Origin: JACQFZ01 sp045810625
Lineage (GTDB): Bacteria; Pseudomonadota; Gammaproteobacteria; Acidiferrobacterales; Sulfurifustaceae
Length of the DNA stretch: 64,000 nucleotides
Assembly (NCBI GenBank): GCA_045810625.1
Contig: JBJMVQ010000002.1
Coordinates: forward strand, 21,881 to 85,880
Direction: 5' to 3'
Both the position numbers and the translations under genes were made by a program. The notes beneath the pieces are model-generated. The model was not told the DNA's origin and searched no databases. It worked only from the letters and a program-made list of their open reading frames with translations. Position 1 is the first letter of the stretch, and every line of letters begins with the position of its first letter. Shown piece by piece: positions 40,196 to 51,438 of the stretch.

Positions 40196-40777
40196 CTATA
40201 GGTGGCCGCTGAACACGACGCCGATGCCGTTCGCGCTCGCGGACGCGCTGGTCCCTTCCACCTCATAATCGAGCGCCGTGTACCGCACCCCGATATTCAT
40301 GTTCTTGTTGATGCGATAGTCGAGCTGCAGCAGGAACCCGAGGCTGTCCTTGAACTGAAAATTACCGCTGATGACGCCGGTGCCGTGCACCTTCGGGTCG
40401 AGGTGATAGGTCGCGCCGGCGCCGAGCCGGATTGTCGGCCAGCGGTAAAATACGAGGGCATCGATCGGCCAGCGCGACCACGTGACAGAGCCGTTGGACG
40501 CCGTGATGTCGTCGACCTTGTACGAAATGGCGAGCTCGGCTTCGATGTTCTCCGCTTCGTTGATCATCGAGACGCCGCCGCCGAAATAAAGGCCGCCGTT
40601 GGCTTTGATGTTCTGCGTATCACCGCCGCTGAACGTGACGGTCATGAGCGTGTCGCCGCCCGTGTCGTATCCGGCCTGATAGTGAAACTTGGTATCGAGT
40701 GCCATTGCCGCCGACGCCGCGACGCTCAGCGACGTGGCGCTAATGGCGACGAACATCCTGCGCAGGATGCGTTTCAT
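40196..40777 (-). CDS. Small outer-membrane beta-barrel protein
   Basis: 193 residues with a signal peptide (MKRILRRMFVAISATSLSVA, cleaved near AMALD). The mature part alternates in a beta-barrel pattern (FHYQAGYDTGGDTLMTVTFS, GFLLQLDYRINKNMNIGVRY) and ends in a hydrophobic residue after GVVFSGHL. It resembles eight-strand outer-membrane proteins but I cannot name it. GGGGAGG precedes the ATG. Its function is unknown. Confidence 0.75.
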   Translation of the reverse strand: MKRILRRMFVAISATSLSVAASAAMALDTKFHYQAGYDTGGDTLMTVTFSGGDTQNIKANGGLYFGGGVSMINEAENIEAELAISYKVDDITASNGSVTWSRWPIDALVFYRWPTIRLGAGATYHLDPKVHGTGVISGNFQFKDSLGFLLQLDYRINKNMNIGVRYTALDYEVEGTSASASANGIGVVFSGHL

Positions 40778-40887
40778 GCGTGCTGCCTCCCCGTGTGGTT
40801 ATGAAATAGCCTAAACGGGCCGACTTCCCCGTCGTTCGGCTCCCCGAATTTACTGACGGTCTAAGGTTTATTAGTCCGAAGACGCGA

Positions 40888-41676
40888 TCAACGCAAGCCG
40901 AGCACGTCCTGCATGTCGTAGAGGCCGGGACCTCGCGCCGCAAGCCAGCGTGCGGCCCGCAGCGCCCCATCCGCGAACGTGCGTCGCGACTCCGCGCGAT
41001 GGGTGATCTCTACTCGCTCGCCGGGTCCGGCGAAGAGCACGGTGTGATCGCCGACGATCTCGCCCGCACGCAGGACGGCAAATCCGATCCCCTTCGGCGG
41101 ACGCGCGCCGTTGCGATCGGGCGGGAGGCGTTCAGCATCGAAGGTCGAGCCGCGCGCCGCGGCGACCACCTCGCCCATACGCTTCGCCGTGCCCGAAGGC
41201 GCGTCGATTTTATGCCGGTGGTGCGCTTCGAGGATTTCGACGTCGAAAGAAGCGTCGAGCACGCGGGCGGAAATTTCGAGGAGCTTCAGACAAAGATTCA
41301 CGCCGACGCTCATGTTCGGCGCAAACACCACACCGATCTCGCGCGCCGCCGCCGCAATTCGTTCGCGCCCGGCGGCGTCGAACCCGGTCGTGCCGATCAC
41401 GATTTTCTTCTTTGCGGCGATGCAATGCGCGAGGTGCTCGAGCGTCGGTTCCGGACGGGTAAAGTCGATCAGGACGTCGAAGTCGTCGGCAAGCGTACTA
41501 CTTACCGTTACCCCGAGCGGTCCGACGCCGGCAAGGGTGCCCGCATCCACCCCCAACGCACCGGAGGCCTGCCCCTCGAGCGCGCCCGTAACCTTGAGAT
41601 CAGGAGCGCGCGCCGCGGCCTCGATGAGCGCACGCCCCATGCGTCCGGCGGCGCCGGCGATGGCGACACGAACCAT
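40888..41676 (-). CDS. dapB: 4-hydroxy-tetrahydrodipicolinate reductase
   Basis: NAD(P)H-dependent step of lysine and diaminopimelate synthesis. 262 residues from the ATG at 41676 (MVRVAIAGAAGRMGR, nucleotide-binding loop). Catalytic region EAHHRHKIDAPSGTAKRMG and the loop GTTGFDAAG are present. Transcribed away from mgtC with an 85-base divergent gap. Confidence 0.97.
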   Translation of the reverse strand: MVRVAIAGAAGRMGRALIEAAARAPDLKVTGALEGQASGALGVDAGTLAGVGPLGVTVSSTLADDFDVLIDFTRPEPTLEHLAHCIAAKKKIVIGTTGFDAAGRERIAAAAREIGVVFAPNMSVGVNLCLKLLEISARVLDASFDVEILEAHHRHKIDAPSGTAKRMGEVVAAARGSTFDAERLPPDRNGARPPKGIGFAVLRAGEIVGDHTVLFAGPGERVEITHRAESRRTFADGALRAARWLAARGPGLYDMQDVLGLR

Positions 41677-41761
41677 GGCGAAAAACCCCACATGAAAGCG
41701 GCGGCCAGAATAATCGATTTCGTTCGCAGCGACTATTGCCGGGTCGGTATAAACTTGCGAC

Positions 41762-42457
41762 ATGGAGCTCTCGACGATCACCGTCCTCGGACACTTGTCC
41801 GCCGCGATGCTCGCCGGCGCGCTCATAGGCGTCGAGCGCACGTTCAACGGCCGCCCGGCCGGCTTTCGCACGCACGTGCTTGTGTGCACGGCGTCGAGCC
41901 TGCTCATGCTGCTCGGTACGCGCGAAGCGGCCGCGCTTTCGGGGCTACCGATCGACGCGATCCGTATCGACCCCGCGCGCATGGCGCAGGGCATCATGAC
42001 CGGCATCGGCTTCCTCGGCGCCGGCGTGATCATGAAGGACGGCTTTTCCGTACGCGGCCTCACGACGGCAGCGTCGATCTGGGTCACGGCGGCCATCGGC
42101 ATCATCATCGGCTTCGGCTTCTACGTTCCCGCCGCAACCGCGACCGCATTGACGTTGATCACCCTCTCGCTCTTCCGTTGGCTCGAGCGCATCGTCCCGA
42201 CGCTGGTATTCGCGCGCCTGGTCGTGCGCGCGGCGCGCGATTCGGCACTGACCGAAGACGCGCTGCGGGAGATGATCGAGCGGGACGGGATCGGAGCAGG
42301 GCAGGTCGCGTATCGGATGAATGGCGAAGGAAAGTATCTGGAATACGAAATGACGATCCGCAGCCGCCACGCCTCGAACTTCCGCGCGCTCGCGCAGCGG
42401 TTGGCGCAGACACCGGCGATTCTCGAATTCTCCCTCGCGACCTCGGGCGAGAAATAA
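41762..42457 (+). CDS. MgtC/SapB-family membrane protein
   Basis: 231 residues. An N-terminal hydrophobic MgtC domain (about 1-145; VLGHLSAAMLAGALIGVERT, PARMAQGIMTGIGFLGAGVI and RGLTTAASIWVTAAIG) has about five helices; the cytoplasmic tail (about 150-231) looks like the ACT-like C-terminal part. MgtC proteins are linked to magnesium limitation and to ATP synthase regulation in pathogens. The substrate role here is open. It ends just before a repeat-rich gap. Confidence 0.9.
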   Translation: MELSTITVLGHLSAAMLAGALIGVERTFNGRPAGFRTHVLVCTASSLLMLLGTREAAALSGLPIDAIRIDPARMAQGIMTGIGFLGAGVIMKDGFSVRGLTTAASIWVTAAIGIIIGFGFYVPAATATALTLITLSLFRWLERIVPTLVFARLVVRAARDSALTEDALREMIERDGIGAGQVAYRMNGEGKYLEYEMTIRSRHASNFRALAQRLAQTPAILEFSLATSGEK

Positions 42458-42470
42458 AAATTATTTCTTC

Positions 42471-42764
42471 ACCGCCAAGGACGCGAAGGACGCCAAGGAA
42501 AACAAGTCAAAGAAGAACAATAAAGAACTCCCGTGCGATGCGCCCAGCGGATAAGTGAATCGACGTTGGCTTCGAATGCCAGGAAGCAATCCCTAGGCTT
42601 CTAACCCTTTGCGTCCTTGGCGTCCTCTGCGGTTAGCACATCACGCCGGCACCGACGGCAGAGAACCTTTCCGGCGAAATCGGCATGGTGAAAAAGCCTT
42701 TTCGCCAACAGCAATCCTTAGCCTTTGAATCCTCTGCGCCCTCCGCGTCCTCTGCGGTCAGAAC
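42471..42764. repeat. Inverted-repeat element with 9-bp units, copy 1
   Basis: Left arm ACCGCCAAGGACGCGAAGGA... (42471-42503) and its near-inverse at 42605-42637, plus a third related arm at 42727-42764. Each arm is built from 9-base units of the type AAGGACGCN. No coding region is seen in the 42458-42784 gap. Homologous arms recur at 51149-51400; interiors are not alike. Confidence 0.8.
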
Positions 42765-42784
42765 GCATATCAAAAAATTCCGCA

Positions 42785-43921
42785 TCAGCTCGATGCCGTG
42801 AAGAACCCCTTCACCCGCTCCAGCCAGGACGATTCGCGCGGCCGGTGCTGGTCGCCGCCGCGGCGCACCGATTCGTCGAAGCGGCGCAGCAGATCTTTCT
42901 GCTCGTTGGTCAGATTCACCGGCGTCTCGATGCTCACGCGGCAGTAGAGATCGCCGATGCGGCCGCTGCGCACGTTGCGCACGCCCTTGCCGCGCAGCCG
43001 GAACACTTTCTCGCTCTGGGTACCGGACGGAACCTTGATCGCCATCGGTCCGTCCAGCGTCGGCGCCTCGACCTCGCCACCGAGAACCGCCGTCGCGAAA
43101 CTCAGCGGGATCTCGCAATGCAGGTCGTCGTGATCGCGCTTGAAGATCGGATGCGGCTTGAGTCGTACCTCGACGAACAAATCACCGGCCGGGCCGCCGC
43201 GCTCGCCCGCCTCGCCTTCGCCGGCCAAGCGGATCATATCGCCGTCGTCGACCCCAGCCGGCACTTTCACCGATAACGTCTTGGTGCGCTCGGTACGACC
43301 CTCGCCCTGGCAGGTCGGGCACGGATCGGTGATGCGTTTGCCGGCCCCGCGACACGTCGGGCAGGTTTGCTGGATCGAGAAGAATCCCTGCTGCATGCGC
43401 ACCTCGCCATGGCCGCCGCAGGTGCGGCACACGGTCGGCGCAGTGCCGGGTTTGGCGCCGGAACCCTTACATGTCTCGCAATGCTCGAGCGTAGGCACGC
43501 GGATCTTCACTTCCGTCCCGCGCACCGCGTCTTCGAGCGAGAGTTCCAGGCTGTAGCGTTGATCGGCGCCGCGATACGCGCGGTTGCCACGGCGGCCGCT
43601 GCCGAAGATATCGCCGAAAACGTCGCCGAAGATGTCGGCGAAGCTCGACGCACCGGCACCGTAAAAGCCGCCGGCGCCTGCACCGGTCATCGAAGGATCG
43701 ACGCCGGCGTGACCGAATTGATCGTAAGCCGCGCGCTTCTGGGGATCACAAAGAATCTCGTACGCTTCCTTCGCCTCCTTGAAGCGCATCTCCGCGGTCT
43801 TGTCGCCCGGATTGCGATCGGGGTGGAACTTCATCGCAAGGCGCCGGAATGCCTTGGTAATCTCCGCTTCCGACGCGTTACGCGTCACGCCGAGCGTTTC
43901 GTAATAATCCGCCTTTGCCAC
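42785..43921 (-). CDS. dnaJ: Chaperone DnaJ
   Basis: Hsp40 co-chaperone, 378 residues. J domain with KADYYETLGVTRNAS and HPD in FHPDRNPGD, a Gly/Phe region, four zinc-binding CxxCxGxG repeats (CETCKGSG, CRTCGGHG, CPTCRGAG, CPTCQGEG), and C-terminal substrate domains. It follows dnaK by 171 bases. Confidence 0.98.
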   Translation of the reverse strand: MAKADYYETLGVTRNASEAEITKAFRRLAMKFHPDRNPGDKTAEMRFKEAKEAYEILCDPQKRAAYDQFGHAGVDPSMTGAGAGGFYGAGASSFADIFGDVFGDIFGSGRRGNRAYRGADQRYSLELSLEDAVRGTEVKIRVPTLEHCETCKGSGAKPGTAPTVCRTCGGHGEVRMQQGFFSIQQTCPTCRGAGKRITDPCPTCQGEGRTERTKTLSVKVPAGVDDGDMIRLAGEGEAGERGGPAGDLFVEVRLKPHPIFKRDHDDLHCEIPLSFATAVLGGEVEAPTLDGPMAIKVPSGTQSEKVFRLRGKGVRNVRSGRIGDLYCRVSIETPVNLTNEQKDLLRRFDESVRRGGDQHRPRESSWLERVKGFFTASS

Positions 43922-43958
43922 TACAAATCCTCCGCAACCGGACTCTGCTTACATGCGA

Positions 43959-43984
43959 AAGGCACGGCGTGACCACCGTGCCTT
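43959..43984. terminator. Hairpin between dnaK and dnaJ
   Basis: AAGGCACGG and CCGTGCCTT form a 9-bp stem with an 8-base loop. On the minus strand the T-run after it is weak (CTTTCGC). It could partly end transcription or stabilise the dnaK message. Confidence 0.5.
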
Positions 43985-44092
43985 CCGCTTTGTCGTTGCT
44001 TAGCGCTCGGACTCGCCGTCCAAACGTGAACCGCGCGGCTTACGGCAGCCATCTACCGAGCACGGCGTGGAGCAACACGCCAGGTCGATGTT

Positions 44093-46027
<1,935 letters not shown>

Positions 46028-46105
46028 CGTTGTGCCCTCAATGCTCTCTGACTCAACCTAAATGTTCGCAAGATGAACGGTTTAATGGGGCTGCTGCCTG
46101 CTTTT

Positions 46106-46729
46106 TCAAGCTGCGCTCGGTCCGCCCGGCGTTGGCGCTGGTTCCTGTCCCGCCCCGCCGCTCGGAGCGCGCGCCACGATTACCATGGCTGGGCGCAGCA
46201 CCCGATCGTGCAGCAAATAGCCCTTTTGCATCACGTTCAGCACATGATTAGGAGGGACTTCGCTACTCTCGACCATGCTAATCGCATGGTGCCTGGTGGG
46301 GTCGAACTTCTCCCCTTTCGGATCAATGGCGACGAGAGAGAACTTGCGGAAGGCGTCGTCCATGAGCTTCAGCGTCAGGTCCAGGCCCTCGTGCATCTTG
46401 GCAAGCGCCGTCTGGTTCTCCTGCTGGATGTCCACCGTTCGCGCTAATTCGAGGCTGTCGCGTACCGCCAGCAGCTCTCCCGCGAACCGCTCGATCGCGT
46501 ACTTGTGCGCATTGGCGACATCGGTTTCGGCCCGGCGCCGCACATTTTCCATTTCCGCCCGGGCCCGCAGGAACTTGTCGAGATTCTCGGCGGCCTGCGC
46601 CTTCGCGACGTCGAGCTCCGCCTTCAAGGCGGAATCCGCCGATACCTGAGCGTCCCGCGCCCGGCTTTCGGTCGCCGGCGCAGCGTTAGCCCCCGCCGCT
46701 TGAACGGTCGGTTCATGCTTATCGGACAT
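46106..46729 (-). CDS. grpE: Nucleotide exchange factor GrpE
   Basis: 207 residues from the ATG at 46729, preceded by AGGG. A long N-terminal helix (about 40-100; DAQVSADSALKAELDVAKAQ) and the conserved core RARAEMENVRRRAETDVANA, KYAIERFAGELLAV, ending with the beta domain (VVESSEVPPNHVLNVMQKGY is the related region). In-frame upstream ATGs at 46744 and 46789 are less convincing. Confidence 0.96.
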   Translation of the reverse strand: MSDKHEPTVQAAGANAAPATESRARDAQVSADSALKAELDVAKAQAAENLDKFLRARAEMENVRRRAETDVANAHKYAIERFAGELLAVRDSLELARTVDIQQENQTALAKMHEGLDLTLKLMDDAFRKFSLVAIDPKGEKFDPTRHHAISMVESSEVPPNHVLNVMQKGYLLHDRVLRPAMVIVARAPSGGAGQEPAPTPGGPSAA

Positions 46730-46819
46730 GCCTACCCTCTCCATCAATACAAAACAAAGTAACGCGCGGCACGTTTCGCACCGGCGCATGGCGAATCTGT
46801 AACAGAACCTGAATTGGGG

Positions 46820-47899
46820 TTACGAGGCCGAGCTTTCAAGCCGCGGCGGGCTGCCCACGGCCCCAGACTGGGCGCTCATCGCGGCACTCAGCAGTCGCGC
46901 TGTGATGTCGACGATCGGGATAATGTGCTCGTACGGCATGCGCGTTGGCCCGATGACGCCGAGCGTGCCGACCCGACGCTGGTCCACGTTGTAGGACGCG
47001 GTCACGACGCTGCAATCTTCGAGCGCCGAATAGCCCGATTCGGCACCGATAAAAATCTTGATACCGCTGGTATTCATGCTCTGATCGAGCAGGTGCAGCA
47101 GGTCGCGCTTGGCGGCAATGGCGTCGAAAAGCTTCCGCAGCTTGCTAATGTCTCCCAGGTCCGGGACCCCCATTAGGTTCGACTCGCCGCTAACCACCAG
47201 CTCGTCCGTCTGTTCCTTCTCGGCGGCAAACGCCTTGCGGGCCATCTCAACGGCGAGATCGGCGATGCGCTGCAAGTCCGTGCCGACTTCCTGCATTTCA
47301 CGAACGAGAGCGCGCTTGATATCCGCAAGGCGCTTCCCGGCGTAGCTCTCGTTGAAGTATTTGGCGGCCTGCTCCAGCTCCGCCGGCAGGTAGTCGCGGT
47401 CGGCGGTGACGATCCGATTATCCACGCGACCGTCGTGCGTCACGAGAATGACCAGAATCCGCTGGCCGGCCAGGCTCAGGAAGTCGATATGACGAAACGT
47501 GAGCTGCTCGTCCCGATGCGGCACGAGCACGATTCCGGCGAGCCGGGTGATTTCGGAAAGCAGGTGCGACGCATTTTCGATCAGCTGCTGGGGATCGTGA
47601 TCGGACGCGAGCTCCTCTTTCATGGCGCGCACCTGCTGCTCGTCGAGAGGCCGTACCCTCAGCAGGGTGTCGACGAAAAGACGGTAGCCGCGCTGCGTCG
47701 GGATGCGTCCGGCGGACGTATGCGGCGAGCTGACGAGGCCGAGCTCCTCGAGATCGACCATCACGTTGCGGATCGTCGCCGGGCTTAGATCCAGGCCGAC
47801 ATGCCGCGCCAGCGTGCGCGATCCAATGGGCTCGCCCTCGGCGATGTAACGCTCGATTAACGTCTTGAGCAGTAATTCCGCTCGGGCATTTAGCTGCAT
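46820..47899 (-). CDS. hrcA: Heat-inducible transcription repressor HrcA
   Basis: Represses the chaperone operon by binding CIRCE. 359 residues from the ATG at 47899 (MQLNARAELLLKTLIERYIA). Helix-turn-helix near LDLSPATIRNVMVDLEELGL and the HrcA signature PHTSAGRIPTQRGYRLFVD. It is first in the operon and probably represses its own promoter through the CIRCE element at 47950-47976. Confidence 0.98.
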   Translation of the reverse strand: MQLNARAELLLKTLIERYIAEGEPIGSRTLARHVGLDLSPATIRNVMVDLEELGLVSSPHTSAGRIPTQRGYRLFVDTLLRVRPLDEQQVRAMKEELASDHDPQQLIENASHLLSEITRLAGIVLVPHRDEQLTFRHIDFLSLAGQRILVILVTHDGRVDNRIVTADRDYLPAELEQAAKYFNESYAGKRLADIKRALVREMQEVGTDLQRIADLAVEMARKAFAAEKEQTDELVVSGESNLMGVPDLGDISKLRKLFDAIAAKRDLLHLLDQSMNTSGIKIFIGAESGYSALEDCSVVTASYNVDQRRVGTLGVIGPTRMPYEHIIPIVDITARLLSAAMSAQSGAVGSPPRLESSAS

Positions 47900-47946
47900 G
47901 GCTCCCGCCTCCGTCCGCCCTGCCGCTTTATTTGGCAACTCGACGA

Positions 47947-47976
47947 AATTTAGCACTCCTGGATGAAGAGTGCCAA
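47947..47976 (-). promoter_or_regulatory. CIRCE operator overlapping a sigma70 promoter
   Basis: TTAGCACTC, 9 bases, GAGTGCCAA at 47950-47976 matches the CIRCE consensus TTAGCACTC-N9-GAGTGCTAA with one mismatch. On the minus strand TTGGCA (47976-47971), an 18-base spacer and TAAATT (47952-47947) make a promoter embedded in it. HrcA binding would block RNA polymerase. Confidence 0.9.
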
Positions 47977-48092
47977 GAGCCGGGCCCTGTAGCGTCCCTA
48001 GATCGCCGATTCACGGTCGTTGCCCGCACAATCTCTGTCGCGCCCGCGGAACGCGTGCTAGCTTATCGCGCTCGCGGGCGTTGGGTTATTAC

Positions 48093-48974
48093 ATGAAATT
48101 CGCTTCCTTCAAAACTGTCGGGTTGTTCGGGAAATACCAGGACGCGACCGTAGGGAAGCAGCTAGTGCGGCTCGGCGGCTTTCTTCAGAGCCGCGGCCTG
48201 AAGACCATCGTCGACGAGCAGACCGCGCAGATGCTGCCGGGAGAGCTCGGTCCCGTGCTTCCGCTCGGGCAAATGGGCGATGCCATCGACGTCGCCATCG
48301 CTATCGGCGGCGACGGAACGCTGCTGCATGTCGCCCGCAACCTCGCCGAAGCGGGCGTGCCGGTCATTGGCGTCAACCAGGGCCGTTTCGGTTTCCTGAC
48401 CGATATTCCACTGGCCGATATGGAGCGCGAAGTGGGCCGCATCCTCGATGGCGACTTCGAAGCCGAGCAGCGCCTCCTGCTCTATGCAGAGGTGCGCCGC
48501 GGCGGGGAAGTTGTACATTCGGCGCGTGCTTTTAACGACATCATTATTACGAAAGGCGACATCCCCCGCCTCATTGAGTACGAAACCTATATCGGCAACC
48601 AATTCGTCAACAGCGCGCGCGGCGACGGCATTATCGTTGCGAGCCCGACCGGTTCGACCGCGTACGCGCTGTCGGCGGGCGGCCCGATCCTCGAACCGAC
48701 GCTGCCAGCGCTGGCGCTGGTGCCGATTTGTCCGCACACGCTCAGCAATCGACCGATCGTGATCTCCGCCGATGCCGTGGTCGAGATCGTCCTCTTCGCC
48801 TCTACCGGCGGAAATGCGCACGTCACGTTCGATGGTCAGCTCAACTATACGCTCAAGGACGGCGACCGCATTCGCGTCCGCCGGGACGAACACTCCGTTG
48901 AGCTGCTGCATCCGTCGGGACGCAACTATTACGATGTGCTGCGCGCTAAACTCCGCTGGGGCACGAAATACTGA
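48093..48974 (+). CDS. nadK: NAD kinase
   Basis: Phosphorylates NAD to NADP. 293 residues. ATP/NAD-binding motifs: GGDGTLLHVAR, VNQGRFGFLTD and SPTGSTAYALSAGG. The ATG at 48093 (MKFASFKTVGLFGKYQD) is chosen; the frame extends upstream without family similarity. Divergent from hrcA across the CIRCE region, and its stop overlaps the recN start. Confidence 0.97.
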   Translation: MKFASFKTVGLFGKYQDATVGKQLVRLGGFLQSRGLKTIVDEQTAQMLPGELGPVLPLGQMGDAIDVAIAIGGDGTLLHVARNLAEAGVPVIGVNQGRFGFLTDIPLADMEREVGRILDGDFEAEQRLLLYAEVRRGGEVVHSARAFNDIIITKGDIPRLIEYETYIGNQFVNSARGDGIIVASPTGSTAYALSAGGPILEPTLPALALVPICPHTLSNRPIVISADAVVEIVLFASTGGNAHVTFDGQLNYTLKDGDRIRVRRDEHSVELLHPSGRNYYDVLRAKLRWGTKY

Positions 48975-50647
48975 TGCTGACTTCGCTCTACATTCGCGAT
49001 TTTGCCATTATCAAAATGCTCGCGCTCGATGTAGCCGCGGGCCTCACCGTGCTCACGGGCGAAACCGGCGCAGGCAAGTCGATCCTGATCGATGCGCTGG
49101 CGCTCGCGCTCGGCCATCGCGCCGAGACCGGCTCCGTTCGCAGCGGCTGCACCCGCGCGGAAGTTGCAGCGAGCTTCGTGCTGAAGGCCAAATCCGACGC
49201 GGCGCGCTGGTTGCAGGAGCACGAGCTCGAAGCGGACGGCGATTGCGTGCTGCGGCGCGTCATCGAGAACGAAAAAAGCTCCAAGGGCTACATCAACGGC
49301 CGTCCGGTACCCATCCAGATGCTACGCGAGCTCGGCGAGCTGCTCGTCGACATCCACGGCCAGCACGAGCATCAGTCGCTCCTGCGCCGCGACGCGCAGC
49401 GACAGATACTCGATGACTACGCCGAGTTGCAGGACGCGCTCGAAGTGGTCGGACGTCACTACGCCGAGATACGCGCTCTCGACGAACGCCTGCAAACGCT
49501 GATGCGCGAAACTTCCGACCGCGACGCACGCCTGACGCTGTTGCGTCACCAAGTGAAGGAGCTCGAAACGCTGAACCTGAAGCCCGGCGAGATCGCTGCG
49601 CTCGAAGAGGAACACGCGCGCCTAGCGAACGGCGCCGAACTGCTCGACGGCGCGCAATCGGCGGTGCACGCGCTCTATGAGGACGACGAAGCGGCGATCG
49701 CGCACGCGATCGCGCAGATCGCGCGCAAGCTCGAGGCACTCGCCCGGCACGATCCGAAGCTCGGTGAAATCGCCGTGCTTCTGAACGAAGCCGAAATTCA
49801 GATAAATGAAGCGGCGACGCGGCTGCAGCACTATGCCGCGGGGCTCGATCTCGATCCGGCGCGGCTCCAATGGCTCGATACGCGGATCGCCGCGGTGCAC
49901 GACGCGGCGCGCAAATACCGCGTGCGCGCCGAAGAGTTGCCGGCGACGCTCGAGCGCGCGCGCGCCGAGCTCGCCGACACCGAAAACCGCGAAGAGAATC
50001 TTGCGCGGCTGAACGAGCAGCTCGAACAGGCGCGCGCCGGCTACTTCAAAGCGGCGGAGATCGTCTCGAAAGGCCGCCGGCAAGCGGCAACGAAGCTCGG
50101 GCGCGCCGTGACGGAACGCATGCAGGAGCTGGGCATGGCGGGCGGCCGCTTCACCGTCGAGCTTACGCCGCTTCCAGAGACCGAGCTGAGCCCCTACGGA
50201 CGCGAGCGCATCGAGTTTCAGGTGACTGCAAACGCCGACCAGCCGGCGAAGCCGCTCGCCAAGGTCGCGTCCGGCGGCGAGCTGTCGCGCATTAGTCTCG
50301 CGCTGCAAGTCGTGACCGCGGCGCTCGGCCGGATCCCAACGCTGATCTTCGATGAAGTCGACGTCGGCGTCGGCGGACGCGTCGCCGAAATCGTCGGCCA
50401 GCAGCTGCGCCGGCTCGCCGGCGCACGGCAGGTGCTCTGCATTACACACTTGCCGCAGGTTGCGGCGCTCGGCGAACATCATCTACGCTTGCTCAAAGAA
50501 ACGCGCGAGGGGACGACCGAGGTGCAAGTGGAGCCGCTCAAAGACGCCGACCGAGTGCAGGAGATTGCGCGCATGCTCGGCGGCATCGAGATCAGCAAGA
50601 AGACCATCGCGCACGCACAGGATATGTTGAGCCGTGCCACCGCTTGA
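48974..50647 (+). CDS. recN: DNA repair protein RecN
   Basis: SMC-like ATPase for double-strand break repair, 557 residues. Walker A GETGAGKSILIDALAL, two coiled-coil arms (about 150-340), the signature KVASGGELSRISLALQ and Walker B LIFDEVDVGVGG near the end. nadK-recN is the usual order. Confidence 0.98.
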   Translation: MLTSLYIRDFAIIKMLALDVAAGLTVLTGETGAGKSILIDALALALGHRAETGSVRSGCTRAEVAASFVLKAKSDAARWLQEHELEADGDCVLRRVIENEKSSKGYINGRPVPIQMLRELGELLVDIHGQHEHQSLLRRDAQRQILDDYAELQDALEVVGRHYAEIRALDERLQTLMRETSDRDARLTLLRHQVKELETLNLKPGEIAALEEEHARLANGAELLDGAQSAVHALYEDDEAAIAHAIAQIARKLEALARHDPKLGEIAVLLNEAEIQINEAATRLQHYAAGLDLDPARLQWLDTRIAAVHDAARKYRVRAEELPATLERARAELADTENREENLARLNEQLEQARAGYFKAAEIVSKGRRQAATKLGRAVTERMQELGMAGGRFTVELTPLPETELSPYGRERIEFQVTANADQPAKPLAKVASGGELSRISLALQVVTAALGRIPTLIFDEVDVGVGGRVAEIVGQQLRRLAGARQVLCITHLPQVAALGEHHLRLLKETREGTTEVQVEPLKDADRVQEIARMLGGIEISKKTIAHAQDMLSRATA

Positions 50648-51128
50648 GCCGCGCGCGCGCCCCGGGGAGCAGCCGCTGCTCCGCCCGGCGGCGATCGGCG
50701 ACGTCCCGTACATCCATCACTTGATCGAGCAGTACGCGGCGCAAGGCAATCTGCTCCCGCGTCCAATGAGCGAGCTCTATCGACACCTGCGCGATTTCTT
50801 CGTGCTGGAGGTCGGCGGCACGGTCGCGGGTTGCGGCGCGCTCGAAATCTTCACCGAAGATCTGGGTGAGGTGCGCTCGCTCGTCGTCGCCGACGAGTAC
50901 AAAGGCCGGGGCTACGGAAAGATGCTGGTGGAGCGCATCATCGAAGAGGCGCGCCAGATCGGGCTGCGCCGGCTAATGGCCCTCACCTACGTCCCGCCGT
51001 TCTTCCACAAGGTCGGATTCAAGACGGTGCCCAAAGAAACGCTGCCGGAGAAAGTCTGGGGCGTATGCGTGAAGTGCTACAAGTTCAATAACTGCGACGA
51101 AATCGCGGTGCTGAAAGAGTTGAGATAG
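50634..51128 (+). CDS. GNAT N-acetyltransferase, short N-acetylglutamate synthase type
   Basis: 164 residues. The GNAT core has RPAAIGDVPYIHHLIEQYAA, GEVRSLVVADEYKGRGYGKM (acetyl-CoA loop) and a C-terminal Cys-containing stretch (VWGVCVKCYKFNNCDEIAVL) like the short argA-type (S-NAGS) enzymes. It overlaps recN by 14 bases and uses a GTG start with a weak ribosome site. Substrate glutamate is likely by family resemblance but not shown. Confidence 0.8.
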   Translation: MPPLEPRARPGEQPLLRPAAIGDVPYIHHLIEQYAAQGNLLPRPMSELYRHLRDFFVLEVGGTVAGCGALEIFTEDLGEVRSLVVADEYKGRGYGKMLVERIIEEARQIGLRRLMALTYVPPFFHKVGFKTVPKETLPEKVWGVCVKCYKFNNCDEIAVLKELR

Positions 51129-51148
51129 CTCTGAGAATTTAGGTTGTC

Positions 51149-51400
51149 ACCGCCAAGGACGCGAAGGACGCAAAGGAAAGATTCCAGGGCAAAACGAGAA
51201 GAACCTCGGATTCCCACCCCGCATTCGGCGCGGCTCGTAGAATGACACCAAAGACGAAGAGCAACACGCTCGAGAATTTCGTAACCGAATAACCACGCAT
51301 AATTTCGGTCCGTCCATCAACAGAACGCTTTCTTGTTCAACTCGGAATACAAGTTCTCAAAGTCTTTCCTTCGCGTCCTTTGCGTCCTTTGCGGTTACCA
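51149..51400. repeat. Inverted-repeat element with 9-bp units, copy 2
   Basis: Left arm ACCGCCAAGGACGCGAAGGA... (51149-51180) and right arm CTTTCCTTCGCGTCCTTTGC... (51364-51400); inverse arms match at 29 of 32 positions. The 183-base interior has no gene. Same arm family as 42471-42764. It fills the gap before the ZrgA-like gene. Confidence 0.85.
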
Positions 51401-51438
51401 CTAGTACTTGATGAAATCGTTGTGGGGGAGGTTGTTAC

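Noticed and set aside
41000..42558. A 519-codon plus-strand frame across dapB and mgtC
   Set aside because: It overlaps dapB in antisense and mgtC in the wrong frame, both certain genes.
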